Positions 52,230-60,482 of a stretch of 64,000 bases of DNA are shown piece by piece. The stretch comes from Enterobacter genomosp. O (GTDB taxonomy: Bacteria; Pseudomonadota; Gammaproteobacteria; Enterobacterales; Enterobacteriaceae). The stretch's first letter is position 1, and each line of letters starts with the position of its first letter. Under the pieces are notes generated by a model, which worked only from the letters and a program-made list of their open reading frames with translations, was not told the DNA's origin and ran no database searches. The position numbers were made by a program, and so were the translations under genes. Location: NCBI RefSeq assembly GCF_001022965.1, contig NZ_LECZ01000027.1, positions 248,001-312,000 on the forward strand. Direction: 5' to 3'.

Positions 52230-53833
52230 GCGAACTCCTCCGTAGCGGGTGAAAAATGGGGAATGGCGTCAATCAGCTCGCGGGTATAGGCGTTCTGCGG
52301 CGATGCGAATAAGGTCCCGACGTCGCCGTGCTCGACCACCTGACCGCTGCGCAGCACCGTGACGCTGTGGGCGATCCGGCGAACCGTGGAGAGATCGTGC
52401 GTAATGAAGAGGTAGGTCAACCCCAACTGCTGCTGCAGCTGCTGAAGCAGAGCCAGGATCTGCGCCTGGACGGTGACGTCCAGCGCGGAGGTGGCTTCGT
52501 CCAGCACCAGAATGCTTGGCTCCAGGATCAGCGCCCGGGCGATGGCAACGCGCTGGCGCTGTCCGCCTGAAAGCTCCCGGGCGGTGCGGCTCAGGAGTTC
52601 GACAGGCAGGGCAACCCGCTGCGCGACCGTCTCTACACGGGCCTTACGCTCCGCTTTGCGCAGGCGGGAAAAGTTCTTCAGCGGTTCTTCGATAATGTCA
52701 AACAGCGTCTGACGCGGGTCGAGAGAGGCAAACGGGTTCTGGTAAACAAACTGGATCTTCTGGCGAAGCTGACGACGGGCCTCGCGGCTGAGCGTGGTGG
52801 CATCGATATCGTCAATAATGACCTGCCCGCTGTCGGCCTGTTCAAAGCCCAGCAAAATACGGGCGAGGGTAGTTTTCCCGGAGCCGGATTCACCGACCAG
52901 CGCATGCGTGCTGCCGCGCCTGACGTCAAACGTTACCCGATCCAGCGCCTGAAGCTGATGGCCTTTGCCCAGCGAGAACCGTTTGCTGATGTCGCGGGCG
53001 CGAATGGCCGGTGACGCGAGCGGCAGACCGGCCACCGGGGCGATGGTCAGGCGCTGGCCCTGGAGATCGCTCAGCAGCTGGCGAGTGTAGGCGTGCTGCG
53101 ACGTGCGGACGATATCGGCGGTGTTTCCCTGCTCCTGAATTTCGCCATCGCGAAAAACCAGCAGCCTGTCCGCGCGCTCTGCGGCCAGCGCCAGATCGTG
53201 GGTGACAAACAGGACGGCGGTACCCGATTCCCGACGCAGGATATCCAGCAGGTCGAGAATGCGTTTTTGCACCGTCACGTCCAGCGCGCTGGTGGGCTCA
53301 TCGGCAATGATGACGTCCGGACGCAGCGCCATCGCGATGGCAATCAGCACGCGCTGCTTCATGCCGCCGGAGAGCTGATGCGGGTACTGCTTCATGCGCT
53401 GCTCGGGGTGGCTCAGGCCGACCTTTGTCAGCAGGGCGAGCACCTGCTCGTCGCGCTGGTGAGCCGTTACCTTTTGGTGCAGCTGAATAATTTCGCCGAC
53501 CTGCGCGCCGATGGTTTTTACCGGGTTGAGTGAATTACCCGGGTCCTGCGGAACCAGGCTCACCCGCGCGCCGCGAAGGGTGTCGAGACGCTTAGCGGAC
53601 CACTGGCTTATCTCCTCGCCGTTGAGAATGATTTTCCCCGCATCGCGCCGGGCGTTATCGGCCAGCAGACCGATAATCGCCTGCGCCGTGGTCGTTTTTC
53701 CGGAGCCGGACTCGCCGACAAACGCCAGCATTTCTCCTCGCCCGAGCGTGAAGCTGACGTTATGCACCACCTCTCGCCACTGGCGCGCGGTGCGGTAGCT
53801 GATGGTGAGGTTTTCTACCGAGAGTACGGTCAT
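52226..53833 (-). CDS. Fused double ATPase of a peptide/opine-type ABC transporter
   Basis: The 535-residue protein is two DppD/DppF-like ATPases in one chain. The first half has VGESGSGKTTTAQAI (Walker A), QLSGGMKQRVLIAIAMAL (signature) and IIADEPTSALD; the second has VGESGSGKTTLARIL, ELSGGQRQRVAIARALI and LVLDEATSALD. The C-terminal zinc-box tail of DppD-like proteins is not obvious. GGAGG precedes ATG 53833. It is coupled by four-base overlaps to the permease gene upstream and the monooxygenase downstream. Confidence 0.91.
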   Translation of the reverse strand: MTVLSVENLTISYRTARQWREVVHNVSFTLGRGEMLAFVGESGSGKTTTAQAIIGLLADNARRDAGKIILNGEEISQWSAKRLDTLRGARVSLVPQDPGNSLNPVKTIGAQVGEIIQLHQKVTAHQRDEQVLALLTKVGLSHPEQRMKQYPHQLSGGMKQRVLIAIAMALRPDVIIADEPTSALDVTVQKRILDLLDILRRESGTAVLFVTHDLALAAERADRLLVFRDGEIQEQGNTADIVRTSQHAYTRQLLSDLQGQRLTIAPVAGLPLASPAIRARDISKRFSLGKGHQLQALDRVTFDVRRGSTHALVGESGSGKTTLARILLGFEQADSGQVIIDDIDATTLSREARRQLRQKIQFVYQNPFASLDPRQTLFDIIEEPLKNFSRLRKAERKARVETVAQRVALPVELLSRTARELSGGQRQRVAIARALILEPSILVLDEATSALDVTVQAQILALLQQLQQQLGLTYLFITHDLSTVRRIAHSVTVLRSGQVVEHGDVGTLFASPQNAYTRELIDAIPHFSPATEEFA

Positions 53834-54681
53834 TTCAGGCCTCCGCTGAACTGTTGGCTGATACGGTTGGTTGCCAGCACCACGGCGATAACGGCCAGAC
53901 CGGGGAAGGTGGTTAACCACCAGGCGGTAGAGAGATAGTTACGGCCTTCGGCAATCAATAAGCCCCATTCCGGCACGGGCGGTGGGGTGCCGTAGCCGAG
54001 AAAGCTCAGCGTGGAGAGCGCCAGGATGGCCTGACCAAACTGCAGCGTGGCAAAGGCGAGCACGGCGGTTAAGGCGTTGGGCAGGATGTGTCGCCACAGC
54101 ACCGCAAAGAACGTCCCGCCGCTGCCATACGCCGCTTCGACATAATCCGTATGGCGGATGCGCACCACTTCACCGCGCGCGAGGCGGGCGAAGCTGGCAA
54201 TGGAGGCTACGCCCACGGCAATCGCGGCGTTAACGGTGCCAAAGCCGAGCAGAATAATCACCGTCAGCGAGAGCAGCAGAGACGGGATGGACAGCAGCAC
54301 GTCGACAAAACGCATCAGCAGAGACTCGACGCGTCCGGCGAACGCCCCGGCAACCACTCCTAAACCGGTACCCACCAGCAGACCCATCGTGACGGCGGCC
54401 AGCGCCGCGCTCAGGGAGTGGGAGGCGCCATAAACGATACGCGCGTAAACATCGCGGCCAAGCTGATCGGTGCCGAGCCAGTGGCCGGCCTGCGGCGCCA
54501 GGCGCTGTGCGCCCGCGATGCCCTCAATCGGGCTGTAGTGGGTCAGAAGGCCGGGCGCCACGGCGGCAAAAAGGGCGATAATAATCACCGCCCATGCCAG
54601 CCACAGCCCGGGCTGCCATTCGACGCCCTGCCAGGTGGGGACGCGTTTTCGCGCGGCGGCTGCGTAATCAACAAGGCTCAT
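53830..54681 (-). CDS. Peptide/opine-type ABC permease (DppC-like)
   Basis: This 283-residue permease has the DppC/OppC layout: a cytoplasmic N-terminus with a first helix (WLAWAVIIIALFAAVAPGLL), then YSPIEGIAGAQRLAPQAGHW and LGTDQLGRDVYARIVYGASHS, a strong DppC-family signature, and five more helices. RLARGEVVRIRHTDYVEAAYGSGG is the EAA loop that contacts the ATPase. It overlaps its neighbours by four bases on each side. Confidence 0.91.
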   Translation of the reverse strand: MSLVDYAAAARKRVPTWQGVEWQPGLWLAWAVIIIALFAAVAPGLLTHYSPIEGIAGAQRLAPQAGHWLGTDQLGRDVYARIVYGASHSLSAALAAVTMGLLVGTGLGVVAGAFAGRVESLLMRFVDVLLSIPSLLLSLTVIILLGFGTVNAAIAVGVASIASFARLARGEVVRIRHTDYVEAAYGSGGTFFAVLWRHILPNALTAVLAFATLQFGQAILALSTLSFLGYGTPPPVPEWGLLIAEGRNYLSTAWWLTTFPGLAVIAVVLATNRISQQFSGGLK

Positions 54682-55622
54682 GATGCACCTCCGGAAAGGG
54701 GTTGCAGACGGGGATCCAGCAGCGGCATCAGGAGATCCACCAGCAGATTGATCAGGACAAAACCGAGGGCGGAAATCATCACCACCGCCTGAAGCACGGC
54801 GATATCCTGGTTATTCACCGCCTGCTGGGTCAGTTGCCCGAGCCCGCTGCGGCCAAAAACGGTTTCCGTGATCAGCGCTCCGGCAATCAGCTCGCCCAGC
54901 AGCAGCCCGGCAATATTCAGCACCGGCAGCAGGGCGTTGCCCGTCACGTGACGCCACAGCACGGCGGTTTCACTCAGCCCTTTGGCCCGGGCAACGGCAA
55001 CAAACGGCTGCGTCGCCACCTGGTCCAGGCTGCGCATCAGGATTTGCGCCAGCGGGGCGGAGATCGGGATGGCGACGGTCACGATCGGCAGGATCAGCCC
55101 CTGCAGCGGCGTCGGGTTAATTACCGGGATCAGCCGCAGCTGAAAAGAAAAAAGCTGGATCAGGGCAATGCCCAGCCAGAACGTCGGTAACGAGATAAAC
55201 AGGACCGGCAGAGACTGGAGGGTATTGCTCAGCCAGCGCAGACCCGGCAGCCGCGACGCAAAGGCCAGCGCAAACGCCAGCAGGACCGCGAGTACAAACG
55301 CGGGCAGGGCGAGGCTCAGGGTATCCGGCAGGTTGCTGGCAATCAGCTCGCTGACCGGCACGCCTGCCTGTAGCGAATAGCCGAAATCCCCGCGCAGCAT
55401 CGCCAGCAGCGTGTGGCCGTACTGCTGCCACAGCGGGCTATCCGCGCCGTAGGCCACGCGCATCTCCTCGATTTGCGCCGGGCTTAAGCCCAGGTCCGGG
55501 TTCTGAAATTTAATCAGCACCGCGTCGCCCGGCAGCACCTGGAGCAACACGAACGAGAGGGTAAAGGCGGCCCACAGCACCAGCAGCCCGTGCCCAAAAC
55601 GTTGAAGAAGTGCGTGGCGCAT
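54678..55622 (-). CDS. Peptide/opine-type ABC permease (DppB-like)
   Basis: From ATG 55622 (AGGAGCCGACG upstream) the permease has 314 residues with six helices. LLVLWAAFTLSFVLLQVLPGDAV near the start is the DppB hallmark, and RSLDQVATQPFVAVARAKGLSE is the EAA loop. It pairs with the DppC-like permease as the membrane heterodimer. The stop of the binding-protein gene lies 10 bases upstream, so all are in one transcript. Confidence 0.91.
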   Translation of the reverse strand: MRHALLQRFGHGLLVLWAAFTLSFVLLQVLPGDAVLIKFQNPDLGLSPAQIEEMRVAYGADSPLWQQYGHTLLAMLRGDFGYSLQAGVPVSELIASNLPDTLSLALPAFVLAVLLAFALAFASRLPGLRWLSNTLQSLPVLFISLPTFWLGIALIQLFSFQLRLIPVINPTPLQGLILPIVTVAIPISAPLAQILMRSLDQVATQPFVAVARAKGLSETAVLWRHVTGNALLPVLNIAGLLLGELIAGALITETVFGRSGLGQLTQQAVNNQDIAVLQAVVMISALGFVLINLLVDLLMPLLDPRLQPLSGGAS

Positions 55623-55632
55623 CGTCGGCTCC

Positions 55633-57252
55633 TCAGTGTTTCTCAATCCACGCGCCGTAGAACGACGGGCGGCCTACCGCTTCAAAACTCACGCCTTTCA
55701 ACCACGGGGCGCCGGCGAAGACCTGCGGCTCCTCGAAAATCGGAATGACGTAGGCGTTATCCAGCAGGTAACGCTGGGCATCGCCGCTCAGCTGCAGGCG
55801 TTTTTGCGGATCGACCTCGGCGGAGATATCGACCAGCAGTGCGTTCAGCTTGTCGTCGCGGAAGTTTTTGACCTTGTCGCTGGAGCCGCCTTTCTGCAGC
55901 AGCGCGTCGCGGTTAGCGGGGTAGAACATGCTTTTCACCACGTCCGGATCGGCGCGGCCCACTTCGGAGACGGTTAGCGGCGTTTTCAGCGGGTCAAGGT
56001 TATCCAGGGTGCGGCTGCCAGCGTCACCGGCTTTGACGCTCAGCGCCACGCCCACCTGACGCCACTGCTGGGCAACCAGCTGCAGCACCTCTTTGTTTTG
56101 CGGCTGCGGCAGCGATTCATACACCGTCAGCGCTAGCCGCTGCCCGTCTTTGGCGCGGATCCCGTCGCTGCCCGCTTTCCAGCCCGCTTCGTCCAGCAGC
56201 TGGTTAGCTTTTGCCGGGTCGAAAGTCAGCTTGTCGCTGAGGTCGACAAAGCCTGCGGCGGAATCGGCAATCACCGACTTCGCCTGCGGATAGTTGGCCG
56301 AGAAGAGGGTCTCGACCACCTGTTTGGCATTGGTGGCGTGCAGCAGCGCCTGACGGACGCGAATATCGGCGACCAGCGGGTTGTCCGGGCGGAAGCTGAT
56401 ACTGTCATTCACGCCGCGCGTCGGGGCGGCGTAGATCTTATAGCCCTGGTCCGTCGCCTGCTTTTCGTCATACGCCTGCACCTGGCGGATAAAATCCGCC
56501 TGCCCGGCCAGCAGGGCACCTACGCGCACGCTGTCCTCCTGGGTCACGATAAACTTGATGCCGTCCAGATTGGCCGGCCCCTGCTGCGCCAGATTTTTGG
56601 GTCCCCAACGGTAGTCTTTGCGGGCTTCGAGCGTCACTTCGCGGCCGAGCTTCTCGTCCTTCACCACGAACGGGCCGGAGCCAATGATATGGCGGGCGTC
56701 TCCCAGCTCTTCAAAGTTGCGCTTCAGCGTGCTGAGCGAGACCAGGCCAGAGCCAATCGTGGCGGTGCCCTGCAGGAATCCCGGCGACGGTTTTTTGAAG
56801 TAGAACTTCACGGTCAGCGGGTCGACCACTTCGCTGCGATCGTAGTTATTGATCACTTCGGACACCGGCAGGCGCTGCGCCTTGTTGCCCAAACCGTAGG
56901 TATCAAAGTTTTTCGCTACGGCGCTGGCGTCCAGCGGCGTGCCGTCGGAGAAGGTGATGCCCGGGCGAATTTTAAAGGTGTATTCGGTTTTATCGGCGTT
57001 GGTGGTCCAGCTTTCTGCCACCCACGGTTCGACCTGCAGCGTCTTTGGGTTCTGCCAGGTCAGCTTGTCGGTGATTTGGTTCAGGATGCCGCCGTTCGGG
57101 TAGAAGCCGCCGGCGGGCGGGTAGAGGTTAGTGTGCGCCTGTTGCTCCAGATAAATCAGCGTGCCGCCTTTGACCGGCGCATCGGCGGACCAGGCTGCGG
57201 TTGTCGTCAGAATGAGCGCCGTCAGCAGCGGCAGACGAAATGGGGTTTGCAT
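55633..57252 (-). CDS. ABC transporter periplasmic binding protein (family 5, KPN_01854 type)
   Basis: The 539-residue protein from ATG 57252 (AAAGGAATTCACC) starts with a signal peptide ending AAWSADAPVKGG. The mature part is a family 5 (peptide/nickel/opine) binding protein: GGTLIYLEQQAHTNLYPPAGG, YTFKIRPGITFSDGTPLDASAV and LVSLSTLKRNFEELG. It is the first gene of the ABC/LLM/CMD operon and delivers the unknown substrate to the permease. I recognise the family as the one co-occurring with the KPN_01858 monooxygenase. No lipobox is present. Confidence 0.88.
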   Translation of the reverse strand: MQTPFRLPLLTALILTTTAAWSADAPVKGGTLIYLEQQAHTNLYPPAGGFYPNGGILNQITDKLTWQNPKTLQVEPWVAESWTTNADKTEYTFKIRPGITFSDGTPLDASAVAKNFDTYGLGNKAQRLPVSEVINNYDRSEVVDPLTVKFYFKKPSPGFLQGTATIGSGLVSLSTLKRNFEELGDARHIIGSGPFVVKDEKLGREVTLEARKDYRWGPKNLAQQGPANLDGIKFIVTQEDSVRVGALLAGQADFIRQVQAYDEKQATDQGYKIYAAPTRGVNDSISFRPDNPLVADIRVRQALLHATNAKQVVETLFSANYPQAKSVIADSAAGFVDLSDKLTFDPAKANQLLDEAGWKAGSDGIRAKDGQRLALTVYESLPQPQNKEVLQLVAQQWRQVGVALSVKAGDAGSRTLDNLDPLKTPLTVSEVGRADPDVVKSMFYPANRDALLQKGGSSDKVKNFRDDKLNALLVDISAEVDPQKRLQLSGDAQRYLLDNAYVIPIFEEPQVFAGAPWLKGVSFEAVGRPSFYGAWIEKH

Positions 57253-57357
57253 GGTGAATTCCTTTGTTATCTTCTTGTTAGCGTCGGATTCATCATCGGG
57301 CGCGGGGGAAAACAAGGGAACAAAGGAATTAAGATAAGGATTGCCGGAAAATGGCTA

Positions 57358-57381
57358 TAAAAGCGCCCCGTCAGGGGGCGC
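57358..57381 (-). terminator. Rho-independent terminator of the NDH-2-like gene
   Basis: On the minus strand GCGCCCC, a four-base loop and GGGGCGC are followed by TTTTATAG, 11 bases after the flavoprotein stop. Confidence 0.85.
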
Positions 57382-57391
57382 AGGCTGGGAA

Positions 57392-58594
57392 TTAAACGAA
57401 TTTCGCCAGCGGGTCTGCGGCGGCAAACGCAACCGCTTTATCGGCTGCCGGGGGGTAGATCAGCTCGTTAGTGATGGCAATCTTGATCTTCTTGGCTTCA
57501 TCCTGCACTGATTTAACGGCCTGATCCCAGCCCTCTGTATAAACCGCACCCCAGCCCCCCAGGTCCAGGCAGGTTACGTAATTCACCTGACGATAAGGAT
57601 AAGGTTCAATGTTCAGCAGGCTGGCCGCCGCGTTGTGTCCGGCAAATTTCCCTAGCTGGATCGCGTGCTGGCAGGTCATCAGTGCCGTATTGCCCGCATC
57701 GTCTGTTTTGGCGTGAGCCATATCGCCAGTAGCATAGACGTCCGGATGCGCGGGAACCTGCAACGTCTCTGCCACGACCAGGCGACTCTGGCTATCGCGT
57801 TCACCGTCAATCTGCAGGCTAAGAGGGTTGGCCTCCACGCCGGCGGTCCAGACGACGGATGCAGTAGCAATACGTTCACCATTTTTCAGCGTTACCCCGT
57901 GGGCATCAACGGCTTCAACTTCACTGTTTAAGCGCCATTCAACGCCCAGCGCCTGGCTCGCTTCCGCAATGGTTTCACGTAGTGCTTCACTATAGCGGCC
58001 GCCAATGACTGGCCCTCTTTCAACTACGACTATTTTAATCTCTGTATCATCTCCAAGACGGGACCGCAGCCGGGCAGGCAGCTCCGTTGCCAGCTCAATG
58101 CCGGTAAAGCCGCCTCCGCAGATTACCACGGTGTTGCGTTCAGGCGTTGCGGGGCGTAACGCCAGCGAGTCAAGGTGACGCTCGAATGCCTGTGCAGTTT
58201 CCATCTGGTCGATATCGAAGGCGTAGTCAGCCAGGCCGGCAAGCGGTGGGCGTTTGGTCTGGCTGCCCGTAGCGAGAATCAGCCGGTCGAAAGAAGCCGT
58301 AGCACGATCGCCATGCGACGTCCGGTATAAAACGGTTTTCTTAGCGGTATCAATCTGTTCTGCGTGTCCGGCAATGAACGTAATATCAAGCTCAGCAAAC
58401 AGGTCTGTTAATGGGGCGACCAGCGTTGACACGTTCTCCTCATAGAAGCGTGGGCGAACACGCAGTTCAGGCTCGGGGGCCAGTACGGCAATTTTAAGGC
58501 TGTCTTTTTCCTGCTGCGCCGACAGGCGCGCGGCGCTGACCGCAGCCCACATACCGGAAAACCCGCAACCCACAATTAATATCTGCTTTTTCAT
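57392..58594 (-). CDS. NDH-2-like FAD-dependent NADH/quinone oxidoreductase
   Basis: The 400-residue flavoprotein has an N-terminal FAD-binding GCGFSGMWAAVSAARL motif, RLILATGSQTKRPPLAGL, a second dinucleotide motif CGGGFTGIELATELPARL for NAD(P)H, and the YATGDMAHA motif that contacts FAD. This is the type II NADH dehydrogenase / sulfide-quinone-reductase superfamily. No redox-active CxxC is present, so it is not a disulfide reductase. It is divergent from an Rrf2 regulator across a strong palindrome, so expression is probably redox- or electrophile-induced. A terminator follows the stop. Confidence 0.85.
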   Translation of the reverse strand: MKKQILIVGCGFSGMWAAVSAARLSAQQEKDSLKIAVLAPEPELRVRPRFYEENVSTLVAPLTDLFAELDITFIAGHAEQIDTAKKTVLYRTSHGDRATASFDRLILATGSQTKRPPLAGLADYAFDIDQMETAQAFERHLDSLALRPATPERNTVVICGGGFTGIELATELPARLRSRLGDDTEIKIVVVERGPVIGGRYSEALRETIAEASQALGVEWRLNSEVEAVDAHGVTLKNGERIATASVVWTAGVEANPLSLQIDGERDSQSRLVVAETLQVPAHPDVYATGDMAHAKTDDAGNTALMTCQHAIQLGKFAGHNAAASLLNIEPYPYRQVNYVTCLDLGGWGAVYTEGWDQAVKSVQDEAKKIKIAITNELIYPPAADKAVAFAAADPLAKFV

Positions 58595-58646
58595 ACTCGA
58601 TCCTTTTGAACGGCAGGCCGTATACCTGACATAACTGCCACTATAC

Positions 58647-58668
58647 TTGTCGGAGTTAACTGCGACAA
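58647..58668. promoter_or_regulatory. 22-bp palindrome, candidate Rrf2 operator
   Basis: TTGTCG and CGACAA (perfect arms) flank a core containing AGTTAACT, itself palindromic; only one base pair of the 22 breaks the symmetry. It lies midway between the divergent flavoprotein and Rrf2 genes, where it could control both. Confidence 0.75.
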
Positions 58669-58724
58669 CTTCTTTCTGAGTTAAAAAACGTTATACTGCT
58701 GCGAACAATGATTCGGAGTGAACC

Positions 58725-59231
58725 ATGGCGTTTTACAGTTCCGGTGTGGAATACGGCATTCACAGCCTGATGTGTATGGTGGATGCGAAGGGCAACGAGC
58801 GTGAGATGAGCGTCCGGGAGATGGCTGCCCTGCAGGGCGTACCGTATGATTATCTTGGAAAAATTTTTACGCGCCTGTCGCGCGCCGGGCTTGTCATCAG
58901 TACGGAAGGCAAGGGCGGGGGCTTTAAGCTGGCGCGTCCGGCGGAGCTGATCAGCGTGCTGGATGTGGCGCATGCCATTGACGGCGAGAAAAACATGTTC
59001 GAATGTCGTGAAGTGCGCCAGCGGCTGGCCGTGTTTGATGAAACCCCTCCCGCCTGGGTATGCGATGGCCCGTGCGGAGTACGTTCAGTAATGGACAGTG
59101 CGCAGCAGCGGATGGAAGAGGAGCTCGCGCGTCATACTATTCTCGACCTGGCGCGCAAAATGTATCGAAAGGCGCCGGACACCTTCCAGATTGAGGTTCA
59201 GGAGTGGATTTCAGTTCGTCGTTCGTCGTAG
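58725..59231 (+). CDS. Rrf2-family redox-type transcriptional regulator
   Basis: The 168-residue protein has the Rrf2 winged helix (about 1-80): SGVEYGIHSLMCMVDAKG, EMAALQGVPYDYLGKIFTRL and the wing GKGGGFKLARPAELI. Three cysteines follow at 94, 113 and 117 (FEC, then WVCDGPCG), the place where NsrR and IscR bind iron-sulfur clusters, so a cluster or thiol switch is plausible. It is divergent from the NDH-2-like gene and is probably its regulator. CGGAGTG precedes the ATG. It differs from the enteric NsrR and IscR sequences I know. Confidence 0.88.
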   Translation: MAFYSSGVEYGIHSLMCMVDAKGNEREMSVREMAALQGVPYDYLGKIFTRLSRAGLVISTEGKGGGFKLARPAELISVLDVAHAIDGEKNMFECREVRQRLAVFDETPPAWVCDGPCGVRSVMDSAQQRMEEELARHTILDLARKMYRKAPDTFQIEVQEWISVRRSS

Positions 59232-59237
59232 TTATGA

Positions 59238-59265
59238 GCCGGGTAAGGCGTAGCCATTACCCGGC
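59238..59265. repeat. REP-like palindrome between the Rrf2 gene and adhP
   Basis: GCCGGGTAA and its exact inverse TTACCCGGC enclose a 10-base loop, the same REP core as the pair at 18.5 kb. It lies between the convergent stops of the Rrf2 gene and adhP. Confidence 0.8.
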
Positions 59266-59274
59266 AAAAGGTGT

Positions 59275-60285
59275 TTACGAACGTAAGTCGATCACCATAC
59301 GGCCACGGATCTGGCCCTGTTCCATCTCTTTAAAGATGGCGTTGATGTCCTCGATCGGACGCATCGTCACTTTCGGCACCACTTTGCCTTCTGCGGCGAA
59401 CTGGAACGCTTCCTGCAGATCCTGACGGGTGCCGACCAGCGAACCCACCACCTGAATGCCGTCCAGCACCAGGCGCGGAATATCGAGGCTCATCGCTTCC
59501 GGCGGCAGGCCAACGGCGACCACGCGGCCGCCGGCACGCACGGCGTCTACCGCCGAGTTGAATGCCGCTTTTGCGACGGCAGTGACGACTGCGGCATGCG
59601 CGCCGCCGGTTTTTTCCTGCACAATTTTAGCGGCATCTTCGCTGCGGGAGTTGATGGTTAAATCCGCACCCATGCTTGCCGCCAGCTTCAGCTGCTCGTC
59701 GTTAACGTCAAGGGCGATGACTTTGGCGTTAAAGACGTTTTTTGCATATTGCAGCGCGAGGTTGCCCAGGCCACCCAGACCGTAAATCGCAATCCACTGG
59801 CCCGGTTTAATACCGGAAATTTTTACCGCTTTGTAGGTGGTGACCCCGGCACAGGTGATGCTGCTGGCTGCAGCAGATTCCAGACCGTCCGGTACTTTTA
59901 CCGCGTAATCCGCGGTGACGATGCACTCTTCCGCCATGCCGCCGTCAACGGAGTAGCCGGCGTTTTTCACATCGCGGCACAGGGTCTCGTTGCCGGTATT
60001 ACAGTATTCGCAGTGGCCACAGCCCTCAAAAAACCATGCCACGCTTGCGCGGTCGCCGACCTTCAGCGATTTCACGCCAGGGCCGACTTCTTTCACGATC
60101 CCAATCCCTTCATGGCCCAGGATAACCCCGGTTTTATCGCCGAAATCACCGTTCTTCACGTGGAGATCGGTGTGGCATACGCCACAGCACTCCATCTTCA
60201 GCAGGGCTTCCCCATGCTTTAGCGGGCGTAAGGTTTTTTCGGTAACGTTGACCTGGTGGTCCTGTGTGACAACAGCAGCCTTCAT
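59275..60285 (-). CDS. adhP: Zinc-dependent alcohol dehydrogenase AdhP
   Basis: AdhP oxidises ethanol or reduces acetaldehyde with NAD(H) in the cytoplasm. From ATG 60285 the product has 336 residues, the E. coli length; an upstream start at 60318 adds 11 residues without family support. [11 protein letters not shown] and [14 protein letters not shown] carry the catalytic zinc ligands, [15 protein letters not shown] the structural zinc, and [15 protein letters not shown] the NAD-binding turn. It belongs to the conserved backbone and is followed upstream by the ABC-F gene on the same strand, with a hairpin between. Confidence 0.95.
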   Translation of the reverse strand: MKAAVVTQDHQVNVTEKTLRPLKHGEALLKMECCGVCHTDLHVKNGDFGDKTGVILGHEGIGIVKEVGPGVKSLKVGDRASVAWFFEGCGHCEYCNTGNETLCRDVKNAGYSVDGGMAEECIVTADYAVKVPDGLESAAASSITCAGVTTYKAVKISGIKPGQWIAIYGLGGLGNLALQYAKNVFNAKVIALDVNDEQLKLAASMGADLTINSRSEDAAKIVQEKTGGAHAAVVTAVAKAAFNSAVDAVRAGGRVVAVGLPPEAMSLDIPRLVLDGIQVVGSLVGTRQDLQEAFQFAAEGKVVPKVTMRPIEDINAIFKEMEQGQIRGRMVIDLRS

Positions 60286-60453
60286 GTGTATCTCCTTGTT
60301 CATGATAAGAATCTGCATAGCAGGTGTAATACCCCTTAAGGATTAATACATTAGCCTGGTAATGCAAGGCTGCCGCAACATAATGTCATCATTTGATTCG
60401 ATTTCAGATTAAGAATACGGCGATCCTCTAATAATTAAGGGGGGAAAATGCTG

Positions 60454-60476
60454 GCCCGGCGAGGTGCTCGCCGGGC
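60454..60476. terminator. GC-rich hairpin after the ABC-F gene
   Basis: GCCCGGCGAG, a three-base loop and its exact inverse form a 10-base stem just after the ABC-F stop. Following T residues are few (CAGCATTTTCC), so it is a weak terminator or a REP-like remnant. Confidence 0.6.
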
Positions 60477-60482
60477 GCAGGC

